This document shows positions 34,966 to 43,102 of a stretch of DNA of 64,000 bases, piece after piece (position 1 is the first letter of the stretch; every line of letters starts with the position of its first letter). The stretch spans positions 165,846 through 229,845 of the forward strand of contig CAIVQH010000023.1 in assembly GCA_903907995.1 (NCBI GenBank). Direction: 5' to 3'. Origin of the DNA: an uncultured Verrucomicrobiota bacterium. GTDB taxonomy: Bacteria > Verrucomicrobiota > Verrucomicrobiia > Limisphaerales > UBA9464. A program made the translations under genes and the position numbers. The notes beneath the pieces are model-generated. The model had not been told where the DNA came from and made no database searches. It worked only from the letters and a program-made list of their open reading frames with translations.

Positions 34966-37272
34966 ATGACACGAACCCTGGCCTGCCTGATCTCGCTGCT
35001 GTATGTTGTGCAGCCGCTCGACACTCAGGGAGAGGGTTATTGGGACCGGCGCTTCTGGATGGCAGACGTTTCCACCCCGTCCAAACTCGCCACGGATGGC
35101 GATGGCCGGCTGCTCATGGCAGGGGGGCTTCTGTCCGCAATCAACGGGGCGGGTGCCGGCACCACGGTGGGCAGCTGGGATGGCCATCGTTGGAGCACCA
35201 TCTCCACCCAGCCGTTTGTCACCATGATTGGCTCGGCCGGCACGACCTGGCTGGTGAGCCGACCCGGAACCAATTCGGTGACCCGGGTCAGTGCGGCAGG
35301 GGAATCGGTCGTATTGCCCGCCGTGGAGGGCCGTATCCTCACCTTGGCGATCGATGACCTCGGACTGCTGGCCGGGGGGGAATTCGTCACCGGGACGGCC
35401 AATGCCGCCACTAACGTCGCCCGTTGGAACGGCGCGGACTGGATCCCGCTGGGCGCCGGGCTTTCCGGCGTGGTCACCAAGCTGTCGGCCACCGAGGGCG
35501 GCGTGTTTGCCGCGATCGCCGGGACACTGGACCAGCCTTCCTCCGCCTGGCGTTGGGACGGACTGGCGTGGACCCTGTTGGCACCGCTGCCGCCTGCCTC
35601 CTCCCCCCCGCCCCAGATCACCGATCTGGCCTGGCATGGCGGCAAGCTGATTGCGGCCATCACCAAAAACGCCTCGGCCACCAATACCGCCGTGCTGGCC
35701 TGGAGCGGCAGCCAGTGGGAACCCTACGGCACCCCAAGGCTCACGGGCGGGGCCAGCTCGCTCGCGGTTTTTCAGGGTGACCTCTACGTCGCCGGCGGTT
35801 CTTTCAAGGTGGAGAATGTCACCAGCACGTTCTTTGGGGTAGCCCGTCTGACCGGCGGCCAATGGCGACCGGTGGAGCTGTCACCCGGCGTGGTTCAAAG
35901 CCGGGCCGTGTCCCTCGCGGCGACCCGGAACGAGCTGTTTCTCCTGTGCGCCCTGCCCAAGGTGCTCGGTGTCGCTTTGAGCGAATCTGCCTTCGGCCTG
36001 TGGCAATTCGACGGACATGACTGGTGGCTGCATGGCGGCGGCCCATCCTACATGAAATTCGCGGCGGCCGAAGGGGGGCAGGCAGCTTCCTCCGGCAACA
36101 TTGTCCTGAGCGTCATCGGCGGAGGCGCACCCAATGTGGCGGGACGGAACGGTTTTCTGTGGGATGGGTACTATCTGAAACCCCTGGGCATTTATTCCCC
36201 GGAACCGGGCGCCACACTCACCTTGGGAAACCAGATCGTCACCACCGCCACCCAGGTTTACCGGCCTGCCAGCCGAAACCCGGCCACGACTGGGGGGGCC
36301 AACCTGCTGACCCGGCTCGAAGGCACCAACTGGGTGGCCCACTCCGCCCCCACGACACTTTCCATGAATGCCGCCAACGCCTTGGCGGCGGAGGGGGAAA
36401 ACATCTACGTCAGCGGCCATGACACGACCGTCCCGGGGAGTCCAAACGCCGTGGCCCGTTGGCAGGGCACCAACAATGTCTGGGAGCAGTTCGCCGGATA
36501 CTTTGACGGCACTGTGCTGGCCCTGGCCGCACGGAATGGCCAGCCCGTGGTGGGCGGAACCTTCAAGACCGTGGCCGGCCAGCCCATCACCAATCTGGCG
36601 CGCTGGGATGGGACCGGCTGGCAGGCGGTGACTCCGGCTCCGGATGGAACCGTCCGGGCCTTCGCCCGCTGGGGCAATGACCTGGTCGTGGCGGGTGGGT
36701 TCACCAACATTGGCGGCATCCAGGCGCGCGGACTGGCGCTCTGGACTGCGGCCGGAGGATGGGAGTCCCTGTCCGAAGGGCTTGAAATGACGGGACCTGG
36801 CAGCTACGCGGGACCGGGCAGCGTGGCGATCCGGGAAGATGGAACCATCGCGGTCGCCACCGCACCGGTTCAGGCCTCCGAGGTCTGGCTGCGTCGCGGG
36901 ACGAACTGGGAGCGGATCGGCACGACCTTCGGTGACGGGGTGCATGCCTTATGCTGGCAGGGACAGGACCTGTTTGCGGTCGGGGCATTTTTTGGCGTGG
37001 ACGATGTCGAATCCGGGCGTTTTGCCATCTGGCACGAAGCCATGCCCGGACTCATGCCGCGCCGGCTGCCGGATCAGAGCCTCCAGCTCCATTGGACCGG
37101 GGCTTACCCGGGCGCCTCCGTTCTGGAAACTGGTTCCTCACCGGACCAATTCACACCCTGGCGCACCAACTCCCCCATGGACCTGCACCGCGACTTCACC
37201 CACCAGCCCGCGCCGGGTTCGGCCCAAGATGGCTCAGCCCAGGAATTCTACCGCGCCCGGTTGACCGAATAA
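34966..37272 (+). CDS. Secreted beta-propeller protein of repeated 'GG.F...N.ARW.G..W' units
   Basis: A 768-residue exported protein. A short signal peptide is followed by repeats such as LLAGGEFVTGTANAATNVAR with NGADWIPLGAGL, and PVVGGTFKTVAGQPITNLAR with DGTGWQAV; these give a propeller fold. The C-terminal domain (LQLHWTGAYPGASVLETG...EFYRARL) is the verrucomicrobial module also seen in the MBL protein at 12864. It lies 42 bases after one half of the split dehydrogenase and 35 before the other, in the same direction. No catalytic residues are recognised. Confidence 0.7.
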   Translation: MTRTLACLISLLYVVQPLDTQGEGYWDRRFWMADVSTPSKLATDGDGRLLMAGGLLSAINGAGAGTTVGSWDGHRWSTISTQPFVTMIGSAGTTWLVSRPGTNSVTRVSAAGESVVLPAVEGRILTLAIDDLGLLAGGEFVTGTANAATNVARWNGADWIPLGAGLSGVVTKLSATEGGVFAAIAGTLDQPSSAWRWDGLAWTLLAPLPPASSPPPQITDLAWHGGKLIAAITKNASATNTAVLAWSGSQWEPYGTPRLTGGASSLAVFQGDLYVAGGSFKVENVTSTFFGVARLTGGQWRPVELSPGVVQSRAVSLAATRNELFLLCALPKVLGVALSESAFGLWQFDGHDWWLHGGGPSYMKFAAAEGGQAASSGNIVLSVIGGGAPNVAGRNGFLWDGYYLKPLGIYSPEPGATLTLGNQIVTTATQVYRPASRNPATTGGANLLTRLEGTNWVAHSAPTTLSMNAANALAAEGENIYVSGHDTTVPGSPNAVARWQGTNNVWEQFAGYFDGTVLALAARNGQPVVGGTFKTVAGQPITNLARWDGTGWQAVTPAPDGTVRAFARWGNDLVVAGGFTNIGGIQARGLALWTAAGGWESLSEGLEMTGPGSYAGPGSVAIREDGTIAVATAPVQASEVWLRRGTNWERIGTTFGDGVHALCWQGQDLFAVGAFFGVDDVESGRFAIWHEAMPGLMPRRLPDQSLQLHWTGAYPGASVLETGSSPDQFTPWRTNSPMDLHRDFTHQPAPGSAQDGSAQEFYRARLTE

Positions 37273-37307
37273 TCTGCACTTCTTTTTCCACGCCTTTGAA
37301 ACCCACC

Positions 37308-39332
37308 ATGCGAAAGTTCCATGTTTCGGCTGCCCTCGGCCTCGCCACGCTCGCCTGTGCCGCCACCTGTCTCGCCGCCGAGCCGCGTGAGAGCCGGCTG
37401 ACTGCCCTCGCCACGCTCGTTCATGATCCCACGCCGCGCGTGCGGCTCGAAGCCCTGCGCGCGCTGGCGAAGATTCCCACCGCGAAGTCGGCCGAGCTGG
37501 CCCTCAGCGTCCTCGACCAGCCGATGGACCCCAACCTCGACTACGCGCTCTGGCTCACGATCAACGATCTGTCGGGGCCGTGGATCACCGCCCTTCAGAA
37601 CGGTGACTGGAAGACGGAAGGCCGCGAGAAGCAGCTCGAATTTGGCCTGCGCGCGATCAAGCCGGAACAGGCCAGCCAGGTGCTCGGCCAATTGCTTGCG
37701 CAGCACCCCCTCACCCGCGACGGACAGGGGCCGTGGATCGAACTGATCGGGTCCGCCGGCACCGAAAAGGAGCTGCGCGTGCTGCTGGACCAGGTGCTGG
37801 CCAGCGGCTTCGATGACACGGCCTCGACCCGCGCCCTCAAATCGCTCGCCGATGCCACCCGCCTCCGCAAGCTCAAGCCCGGCGGCTCAACCGTCGAAAT
37901 TGGGAAGTTGCTCGATTCGCCTTCCGATGCGGTCCGGGTGGAAACGCTGAAGCTCGCCGCCGTCTGGAAGGAGCTGGGCCCTTATTTCCCAAAGCTGGCC
38001 ACTCTCGCAGGGAGTGCAGGTTCGAACCCTGCGGTGCGCACCGCCGCCTTCGACACGCTCCGCGCGATCGGTGGCAAAGGCGCGCTGGACGCGCTCACGG
38101 CATTGAGCGCGGCCGGCCAGGAGCCCGCGATCCGTCGGCAGGCGGTCGCGGCTCTGGCCACCCTGAATCTGGGCCAGGCGATGCCGGCCATCGTGGACGT
38201 AACCAAGTCCCTGGCGGACGAGACACAGGCGCAGGATTTCTGGCGCTCCATCCTGCCGGTGAAGGGCGCCGGCAAGGCCATTGCCGAGGCGCTGCCCGCC
38301 AGTGGCATTCCGCAGCCCGCCGCGCGGGCGGGCATGCGCGTTGCCCGCGAGGGCGGTCGCAACGACATGGACCTGGTGCTGGCACTGGCCAAGGCGTCGG
38401 GGCTCGCCGCCGATACGCAGGCGTTCACCGGCCAGCTCATCAAGGAACTGGCCGCCAAGGCCGCTGACAAGGGTGACCCGCATCGCGGCGAGATGATCTT
38501 CCGCCGCACGGATCTAGCCTGCCAGAGCTGCCATGCCATCGGCGGGGCCGGCGGCAAGGTCGGTCCCGACATGACCAGCATCGGCGCCAGCGCGCCCATC
38601 GACTACCTCGTGGAGTCCGTGCTGCTGCCCAACGCGAAGATCAAGGAGGGCTACCACTCGCTCATCGTCACCACCAAAGACGGGACCGAATACACCGGCA
38701 CGCTCGCCCGCGAGACCCCGCAGGAGATTGTCCTGCGCAACGCCGCCGGGGCCGAGCAGGCGATTGCCAAGGCCGACGTGGCCAAGCGGGAACAGGGCAC
38801 CCTTTCCCTCATGCCCGGCGGTTTGCTGGACCCGGTCGGCGAGCAGGAGCAGCTCGACCTCTTTGCGTTCCTCTCGCGACTGGGCAAGCCGGGCGACTTC
38901 GACGCCAGCAAGGGCGGCGTCGCGCGCAGATGGCGCATCTACGTGGAAAGCCATACCGACCAGCAGAATGGCCAGGGCAACGCCATGTGGGATTCACCGC
39001 TCGACGCCAAGCAGTGGAGTCCAACCTATGCCCTTGTGAGCGGCCAACTTACGCGTCCAGTGATGGATGAGGCGGCTAAGCGTCAGTTCTGGGTCGGCAC
39101 CCTGGCCATCTACCTGGCCACTGAGCTGCAGACCACGCAGGCGGGGCCGGTGAAGCTCAAGCTCGACGCGACCCATGGCGAGGTCTGGGTGGACGGAAAA
39201 AAGATCGGCGGCACGGGCGAATCCTCGGTGGATCTGCCCGCCGGCAAGCACCGGGTGATCGTGAAGCTCGATCCGAAACTCATCCCGGATTCGCTTCGGC
39301 TAGTGTCCGATGCCAGCTTTGTGCTCAACTGA
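37308..39332 (+). CDS. PVC-type dehydrogenase, C-terminal half (HEAT repeats + CxxCH haem domain)
   Basis: A 674-residue protein with its own signal peptide (VSAALGLATLACAATCLAA). It continues the HEAT region where the gene at 32545 stops: LATLVHDPTPRVRLEALRALAKIP. The cytochrome c-like domain (TIGR02603 type) has haem-binding CQSCH (Cys405, Cys408, His409) within GEMIFRRTDLACQSCHAIGGAGGKVGPDM. FKG-like KEGYHSLIVTTKDGTEYTG and a C-terminal PA14-like strand region follow. In most relatives both halves form one protein. Fission is inferred from this; a periplasmic two-subunit enzyme is plausible. Confidence 0.85.
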   Translation: MRKFHVSAALGLATLACAATCLAAEPRESRLTALATLVHDPTPRVRLEALRALAKIPTAKSAELALSVLDQPMDPNLDYALWLTINDLSGPWITALQNGDWKTEGREKQLEFGLRAIKPEQASQVLGQLLAQHPLTRDGQGPWIELIGSAGTEKELRVLLDQVLASGFDDTASTRALKSLADATRLRKLKPGGSTVEIGKLLDSPSDAVRVETLKLAAVWKELGPYFPKLATLAGSAGSNPAVRTAAFDTLRAIGGKGALDALTALSAAGQEPAIRRQAVAALATLNLGQAMPAIVDVTKSLADETQAQDFWRSILPVKGAGKAIAEALPASGIPQPAARAGMRVAREGGRNDMDLVLALAKASGLAADTQAFTGQLIKELAAKAADKGDPHRGEMIFRRTDLACQSCHAIGGAGGKVGPDMTSIGASAPIDYLVESVLLPNAKIKEGYHSLIVTTKDGTEYTGTLARETPQEIVLRNAAGAEQAIAKADVAKREQGTLSLMPGGLLDPVGEQEQLDLFAFLSRLGKPGDFDASKGGVARRWRIYVESHTDQQNGQGNAMWDSPLDAKQWSPTYALVSGQLTRPVMDEAAKRQFWVGTLAIYLATELQTTQAGPVKLKLDATHGEVWVDGKKIGGTGESSVDLPAGKHRVIVKLDPKLIPDSLRLVSDASFVLN

Positions 39333-39336
39333 GCGC

Positions 39337-39843
39337 ATGGCGCCGCTGCCACCACCACACCACCATACGCTGAACGCCGCGTCGGGCTGGTTGGGGCTGG
39401 GCATGACGGTCGAGGCGCAGGTGGAACTGGACCGGCTGCCACCCGAGCTGCAGACCCACCGCCTGGCCCTGGACGTGCAGTTTGCCATCCACGCGGAGAA
39501 TTCCGCCTGGGACGCGGCCTATGCGGTCGCGGAGCGCAGCGTACAGCTCCACCCGGAGGACGTGGGCGGCTGGATTCAGCGGGCCTTTGCCGCCCGGCGG
39601 AAGACCGGCGGCGGCTTGGAAGACGCCTTTGCGCTGCTCCTGCCAGCCTCGGAGAAATTCCCAAAGGAGGTGACCATCCCCTACAACCTCGCGTGCTATT
39701 GCGCCCAGAAGGAGCGGCTGGCCGAGGCCTGGCAGTGGTATCGCAAGGCCCGCAGTCTCGGAAATCCCAAGGACCTGCGGAAAATGGCCCTGGCGGATGA
39801 CGACCTGAAGCCCCTCTGGAGCCAGATCGCCCAACTGACGTGA
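39337..39843 (+). CDS. Tetratricopeptide repeat protein
   Basis: A 168-residue soluble helical protein with TPR-like units (GWLGLGMTVEAQVELDRLPPEL, AAYAVAERSVQLHPEDVGGW, PYNLACYCAQKERLAEAWQWY) and an ending LADDDLKPLWSQI seen in small TPR proteins of this phylum. It starts 4 bases after the haem-domain gene, so it is probably in the same operon. A scaffolding or assembly role is only suggested by the fold. Confidence 0.75.
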   Translation: MAPLPPPHHHTLNAASGWLGLGMTVEAQVELDRLPPELQTHRLALDVQFAIHAENSAWDAAYAVAERSVQLHPEDVGGWIQRAFAARRKTGGGLEDAFALLLPASEKFPKEVTIPYNLACYCAQKERLAEAWQWYRKARSLGNPKDLRKMALADDDLKPLWSQIAQLT

Positions 39844-39922
39844 TTTCCGCCGGCTGAGGTAGGGAAAAACCGGCTGCAACCCGCGCTTCCCCTGTCGCGC
39901 AACGTGCGGTTACGGTTCGCGC

Positions 39923-40597
39923 GTGAAGCATAAAGGCAAAGCGTTGGATGCCGCCGCGGCCATGCTCGGCAAAACGCTGATCGTGGTCGTCGTGTGCGCC
40001 GGGGTGACGGCATTGCTCTGGCCGAAGAGTTTTCTGCTGGCCTCCCTGTTCTGTGCGCTGGGGCTGCTCTTTTCCCTGTTCGCGCTGTGGTTCTTCCGCG
40101 ACCCGGACCCGCATGTGCCTGAAGATCCGCGCCTCGTGGTCGCTCCCGGCCATGGCAAGGTGGACGTGATCGACGAGACCGACGAGCCGAACGTGATGGG
40201 TGGCCGCTGCCGACGGGTCTCGATTTTTCTCTCGGTCTTCGACGTGCACGTGCAGCAGTCGCCGGTCGCCGGCAAGGTGACCTACCTGCGCCACACGCCC
40301 GGCCTCTTCCTGAACGCGCTGAAGACCGAATCCGCCGCGCACAACGAGAACGTGCTGATCGGTTTCGATTCCACCGCCCCCGCCGGCGCGAAAATCGGGG
40401 TTCGCCTCATCACAGGGCTGATCGCCCGCCGCATCATCCCGTGGGTGCAGACGGGCGACGTGCTCACGAAGGGCGGGCGCATCTCGCTGATCCAGTTTGG
40501 CTCCCGGGTGAATCTCTACCTGCCTTTGAACGCGGAGGTGGTCGTGAAGCTCGGAGACCGTGTGGTGGGCGGCGAAAGCGTCGTCGCCAAGCTCTGA
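39923..40597 (+). CDS. psd: Phosphatidylserine decarboxylase
   Basis: A 224-residue short-form (archaeal-type) decarboxylase that makes phosphatidylethanolamine. Two membrane helices (TLIVVVVCAGVTALLW, FLLASLFCALGLLFSLFALW) anchor it. FFRDPDPHVPEDPRLVVAPGHGKV, FLSVFDVHVQQSPVAG and FLNALKTESAAHNEN match the family. The self-cleaving site is at IQFGSRVN: the Ser becomes the pyruvoyl group. The start is GTG. The pssA gene follows 3 bases downstream, so the last two steps of PE synthesis are coupled. Confidence 0.93.
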   Translation: MKHKGKALDAAAAMLGKTLIVVVVCAGVTALLWPKSFLLASLFCALGLLFSLFALWFFRDPDPHVPEDPRLVVAPGHGKVDVIDETDEPNVMGGRCRRVSIFLSVFDVHVQQSPVAGKVTYLRHTPGLFLNALKTESAAHNENVLIGFDSTAPAGAKIGVRLITGLIARRIIPWVQTGDVLTKGGRISLIQFGSRVNLYLPLNAEVVVKLGDRVVGGESVVAKL

Positions 40598-40600
40598 ACC

Positions 40601-41479
40601 ATGGAACCCGCCCCCCAGACCCAGCCGGCCAACAGCGACGAGAAGCTGAAGATCTACCTGCTGCCGAACCTGTTCACGGCGGGCAACCTGTTCTGCGGCT
40701 TTCTCGCTCTCACCCGGATCGTCGAGGCGGACCCCGCGTCGGACAACTTCAACACGGTCATCCGGCACGCGCTCGGCTACATCCTGATCGCCTGCATCCT
40801 CGACCTGCTGGATGGCCGGGTGGCGCGCATGGGCGGCTTTGAATCGCCGTTCGGACGCGAGTTCGACTCGCTGGCGGACATCGTGAGCTTCGGGGTGGCG
40901 CCGGCCTTTCTGGTACATCGGATCGTCCTGAAGCCGGTGTTCGTCAATCACCCTGAGATCGGGTGGTTCATCGCCTCGCTCTATGTGATCTGCGGAGCGT
41001 TCCGTCTGGCGCGTTTCAACTGCCTGGCCGCCATGAGTGGCGGCGGTGGCGGTAAATATTTCCTGGGCTTCCCGATCCCGGCCGCCGCCGGCATGGTCGC
41101 CTCGCTGACCCTGCTCCTGCTGCATCTGGACGATAACAATCTCCGCGTCGGAAACTGGCGCTATGCGCTGCCCGTCATCCTCGTGCTGCTCTCGGCCATG
41201 ATGGTCAGCGAGGTGAAGTATCCGACGTTCAAAAAGCTCGACTGGCGCATGCAGCGGCCGTTTGTGAAGACCCTCATCATCGTGGTGGCGGTCGCCTTTC
41301 TCTTCATGCTGTGGCAGCAGGTATTGCCCTACGCCGCCCCGCTGCTGATCACGTCCTACCTGCTCTACGGCTTCATCCGGCCCAGCATCTCGCGCCGCAT
41401 GCAGCGCGAGATCGAGGTGGATGACGAGCCCGACGAACCCGACGAGGAAGTCCCGCCCGCGACCGGTCGCAGGGGGTGA
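40601..41479 (+). CDS. pssA: CDP-diacylglycerol-serine O-phosphatidyltransferase
   Basis: A 292-residue membrane enzyme making phosphatidylserine. The CDP-alcohol phosphotransferase signature is complete: DGRVAR, then G-x3-D and x3-D in FGREFDSLADIVSFG. About seven hydrophobic helices follow, from PNLFTAGNLFCGFLAL to VLPYAAPLLITSYLLYGF. An acidic C-terminal tail (EVDDEPDEPDEE) is unusual but common in tails. Its TGA overlaps the ATG of the LysE gene (TGATG). Confidence 0.95.
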   Translation: MEPAPQTQPANSDEKLKIYLLPNLFTAGNLFCGFLALTRIVEADPASDNFNTVIRHALGYILIACILDLLDGRVARMGGFESPFGREFDSLADIVSFGVAPAFLVHRIVLKPVFVNHPEIGWFIASLYVICGAFRLARFNCLAAMSGGGGGKYFLGFPIPAAAGMVASLTLLLLHLDDNNLRVGNWRYALPVILVLLSAMMVSEVKYPTFKKLDWRMQRPFVKTLIIVVAVAFLFMLWQQVLPYAAPLLITSYLLYGFIRPSISRRMQREIEVDDEPDEPDEEVPPATGRRG

Positions 41480-42204
41480 TGGCCTCCTTGCGCGCCCCAA
41501 CCCTGCTTCCCGTGCTTGCGTTGAACTCCTTGCCGCCTGCCCACATCGATTGGGGGGATCTCTTCCTCAGTGGGGCGCTCGGGATGGCGGCCGGCTTCAT
41601 CACGTCCGCCCTCGGCGGCCCGATCAATGTCACCATCGTCAACGAGAGTGCGCGTTGCGGTTTCCTGCGGGCCTTCCTCATCGCCGCCGGGGCCGTGGTC
41701 ATGGAGACGATCTATTGCTCCGTCGCGTTTGCCGGGTTCAGCTCGGTGTTTGACTCCCATACGGTCCAGGCGACGATGCAGCTGGCGAGCTTCATCCTCG
41801 TGCTGTGGCTCGGTCTCAAATACCTCTTCGCCGGCCACGTGCCCGGGGAGGAGCGCAGCCTCAAGGTGGTCGAATCGCGCCTGCATCCGCATGCCGCCTT
41901 CTGGATCGGTTTTGTGCGGGTCCTGGCCAATCCCGGCGTCCTGCTGCTCTGGCTCGGCATCACCGCCTCGCTGCTGTCGCATGGGGCGCTGACGAACACC
42001 TGGGCGTCCAAGGGCGTCTTCTGCGCCGGGGTCGCCAGCAGCGGCTGGATCTGGTTTGCCGGCCTGAGCTGGGGAGTGTCCCGCGGGCATGGGCGATTCT
42101 CCGGAAAGGTGCTGCGGCGCATCTCGCAGTTCAGCGGGATCGTGCTGCTGGTGACGGCCGTCATCATCGCAAGCCGGCTCATTCATCTGCTGGCAAGGCG
42201 CTGA
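41479..42204 (+). CDS. LysE-family transporter
   Basis: A 241-residue integral membrane protein of the LysE/RhtB amino-acid exporter superfamily. FLSGALGMAAGFITSALGGPINVTIVNESARCGFLRAFLIAAGAVVME carries the Pro-rich first helices, and six helices are visible. The start ATG overlaps the pssA stop, so it is translationally coupled to phospholipid synthesis; a GTG at 41476 is an alternative. Substrate unknown. Confidence 0.85.
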   Translation: MASLRAPTLLPVLALNSLPPAHIDWGDLFLSGALGMAAGFITSALGGPINVTIVNESARCGFLRAFLIAAGAVVMETIYCSVAFAGFSSVFDSHTVQATMQLASFILVLWLGLKYLFAGHVPGEERSLKVVESRLHPHAAFWIGFVRVLANPGVLLLWLGITASLLSHGALTNTWASKGVFCAGVASSGWIWFAGLSWGVSRGHGRFSGKVLRRISQFSGIVLLVTAVIIASRLIHLLARR

Positions 42205-42395
42205 GTCCGGCGCGGCTTTTCCCACTCATTTTCAAGACATTACAACAGATTTTCGGATCTAGGTAATATCCCGTTTGGCTCACGCTCGTAACCAAAGCAT
42301 TCGGCCCACGTCTTTTTGAGTGGTCAACCCCTGCCCGCGGGACCGGTCGGTCCTATGGCGGTCAGCTGATCGGTAACAGTCATCCGTTAAAAGTT

Positions 42396-42872
42396 ATGAA
42401 GCGCACACACACGTTAATCTCTGTCCTGGCGGCCTCCCTCCTGCTGGGCCTCACTCCCATTTTGGCCGAAGACGCCCCTGCGGGCGGTGGTGCCGCCGCC
42501 AACAGCGGTCGGCGCGCCGGTGGCGGTGGCGGTTTTGCCGCCTTCCAGAACATGACCCCCGAACAGCGGGAGGCATTGCAGCAGGTCAACGAGGAGACCA
42601 AGGACTTGAACGCCAAGCTGACTGAAGCCCGCAAGGACTTGGGTGCAGCCGTCTATGCCGAAAAGGTGGACGAGGCACAGATCCGCGAAAAGGCCGCTGC
42701 CGTGGCCAAGGTTGATGCCGACCTGTACGTCGCCCGCGCCAAGGCCTTTGCCAAGGTGCGCAGCAAGTTCACCAGCGAACAGATTGACGCCTTCAAGAAC
42801 AACCCCGTCGGCATGGGTGGACGCATGGGCGGTGGCGGCGGTCGCCGTCCGGCTCCCACCGAGACCAAGTAA
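42396..42872 (+). CDS. Secreted Spy/CpxP-like small protein (glycine-rich)
   Basis: A 158-residue exported protein. The signal peptide ends LLGLTPILA. A Gly/Ala-rich stretch precedes a helical core MTPEQREALQQVNEETKDLNAKLTEARKDLG and AKVRSKFTSEQIDAFKNNP that resembles the LTxxQ-type metal-resistance or envelope-stress chaperones (Spy/CpxP/ZraP). The C-terminus is a GGRMGGGGG tail. A terminator follows at 42898. Function inferred only from fold-level resemblance; a stress-related periplasmic role is plausible. Confidence 0.7.
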   Translation: MKRTHTLISVLAASLLLGLTPILAEDAPAGGGAAANSGRRAGGGGGFAAFQNMTPEQREALQQVNEETKDLNAKLTEARKDLGAAVYAEKVDEAQIREKAAAVAKVDADLYVARAKAFAKVRSKFTSEQIDAFKNNPVGMGGRMGGGGGRRPAPTETK

Positions 42873-42897
42873 GGTCTCCAGCAGACTGTCCGTTTTC

Positions 42898-42934
42898 GAC
42901 CGGCCGCGCAAACGCTGCGGCCGGTTCCGTTTTC
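42898..42934 (+). terminator. Rho-independent terminator
   Basis: Stem CCGGCCGC (42900-42907) pairs with GCGGCCGG (42917-42924), followed by a T-rich TTCCGTTTT. It lies 28 bases after the stop of the Spy-like gene and before the GH42-like gene. Confidence 0.8.
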
Positions 42935-43102
42935 AGCCGCCCGCCACGATGTGGCCAGGCAGCTTGCAGTGGTCCGAAAACCGGAAACTGAAAACTGAAA
43001 ACCGAAAACCGTTTCAGTCCCAATTGTCCCCTCTCTCCCGGCCGCTTTTGACTGTTCTGTTCAGACCACAACTGCACCCTTGTCGCTCGTGCCCCTGACC
43101 GA

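Noticed and set aside
38016..38032. GCAGGTTCGAACCCTGC resembles a tRNA T-arm
   Set aside because: It lies inside the haem-domain gene in frame (AGSNPA region) and no acceptor, D or anticodon arms surround it.
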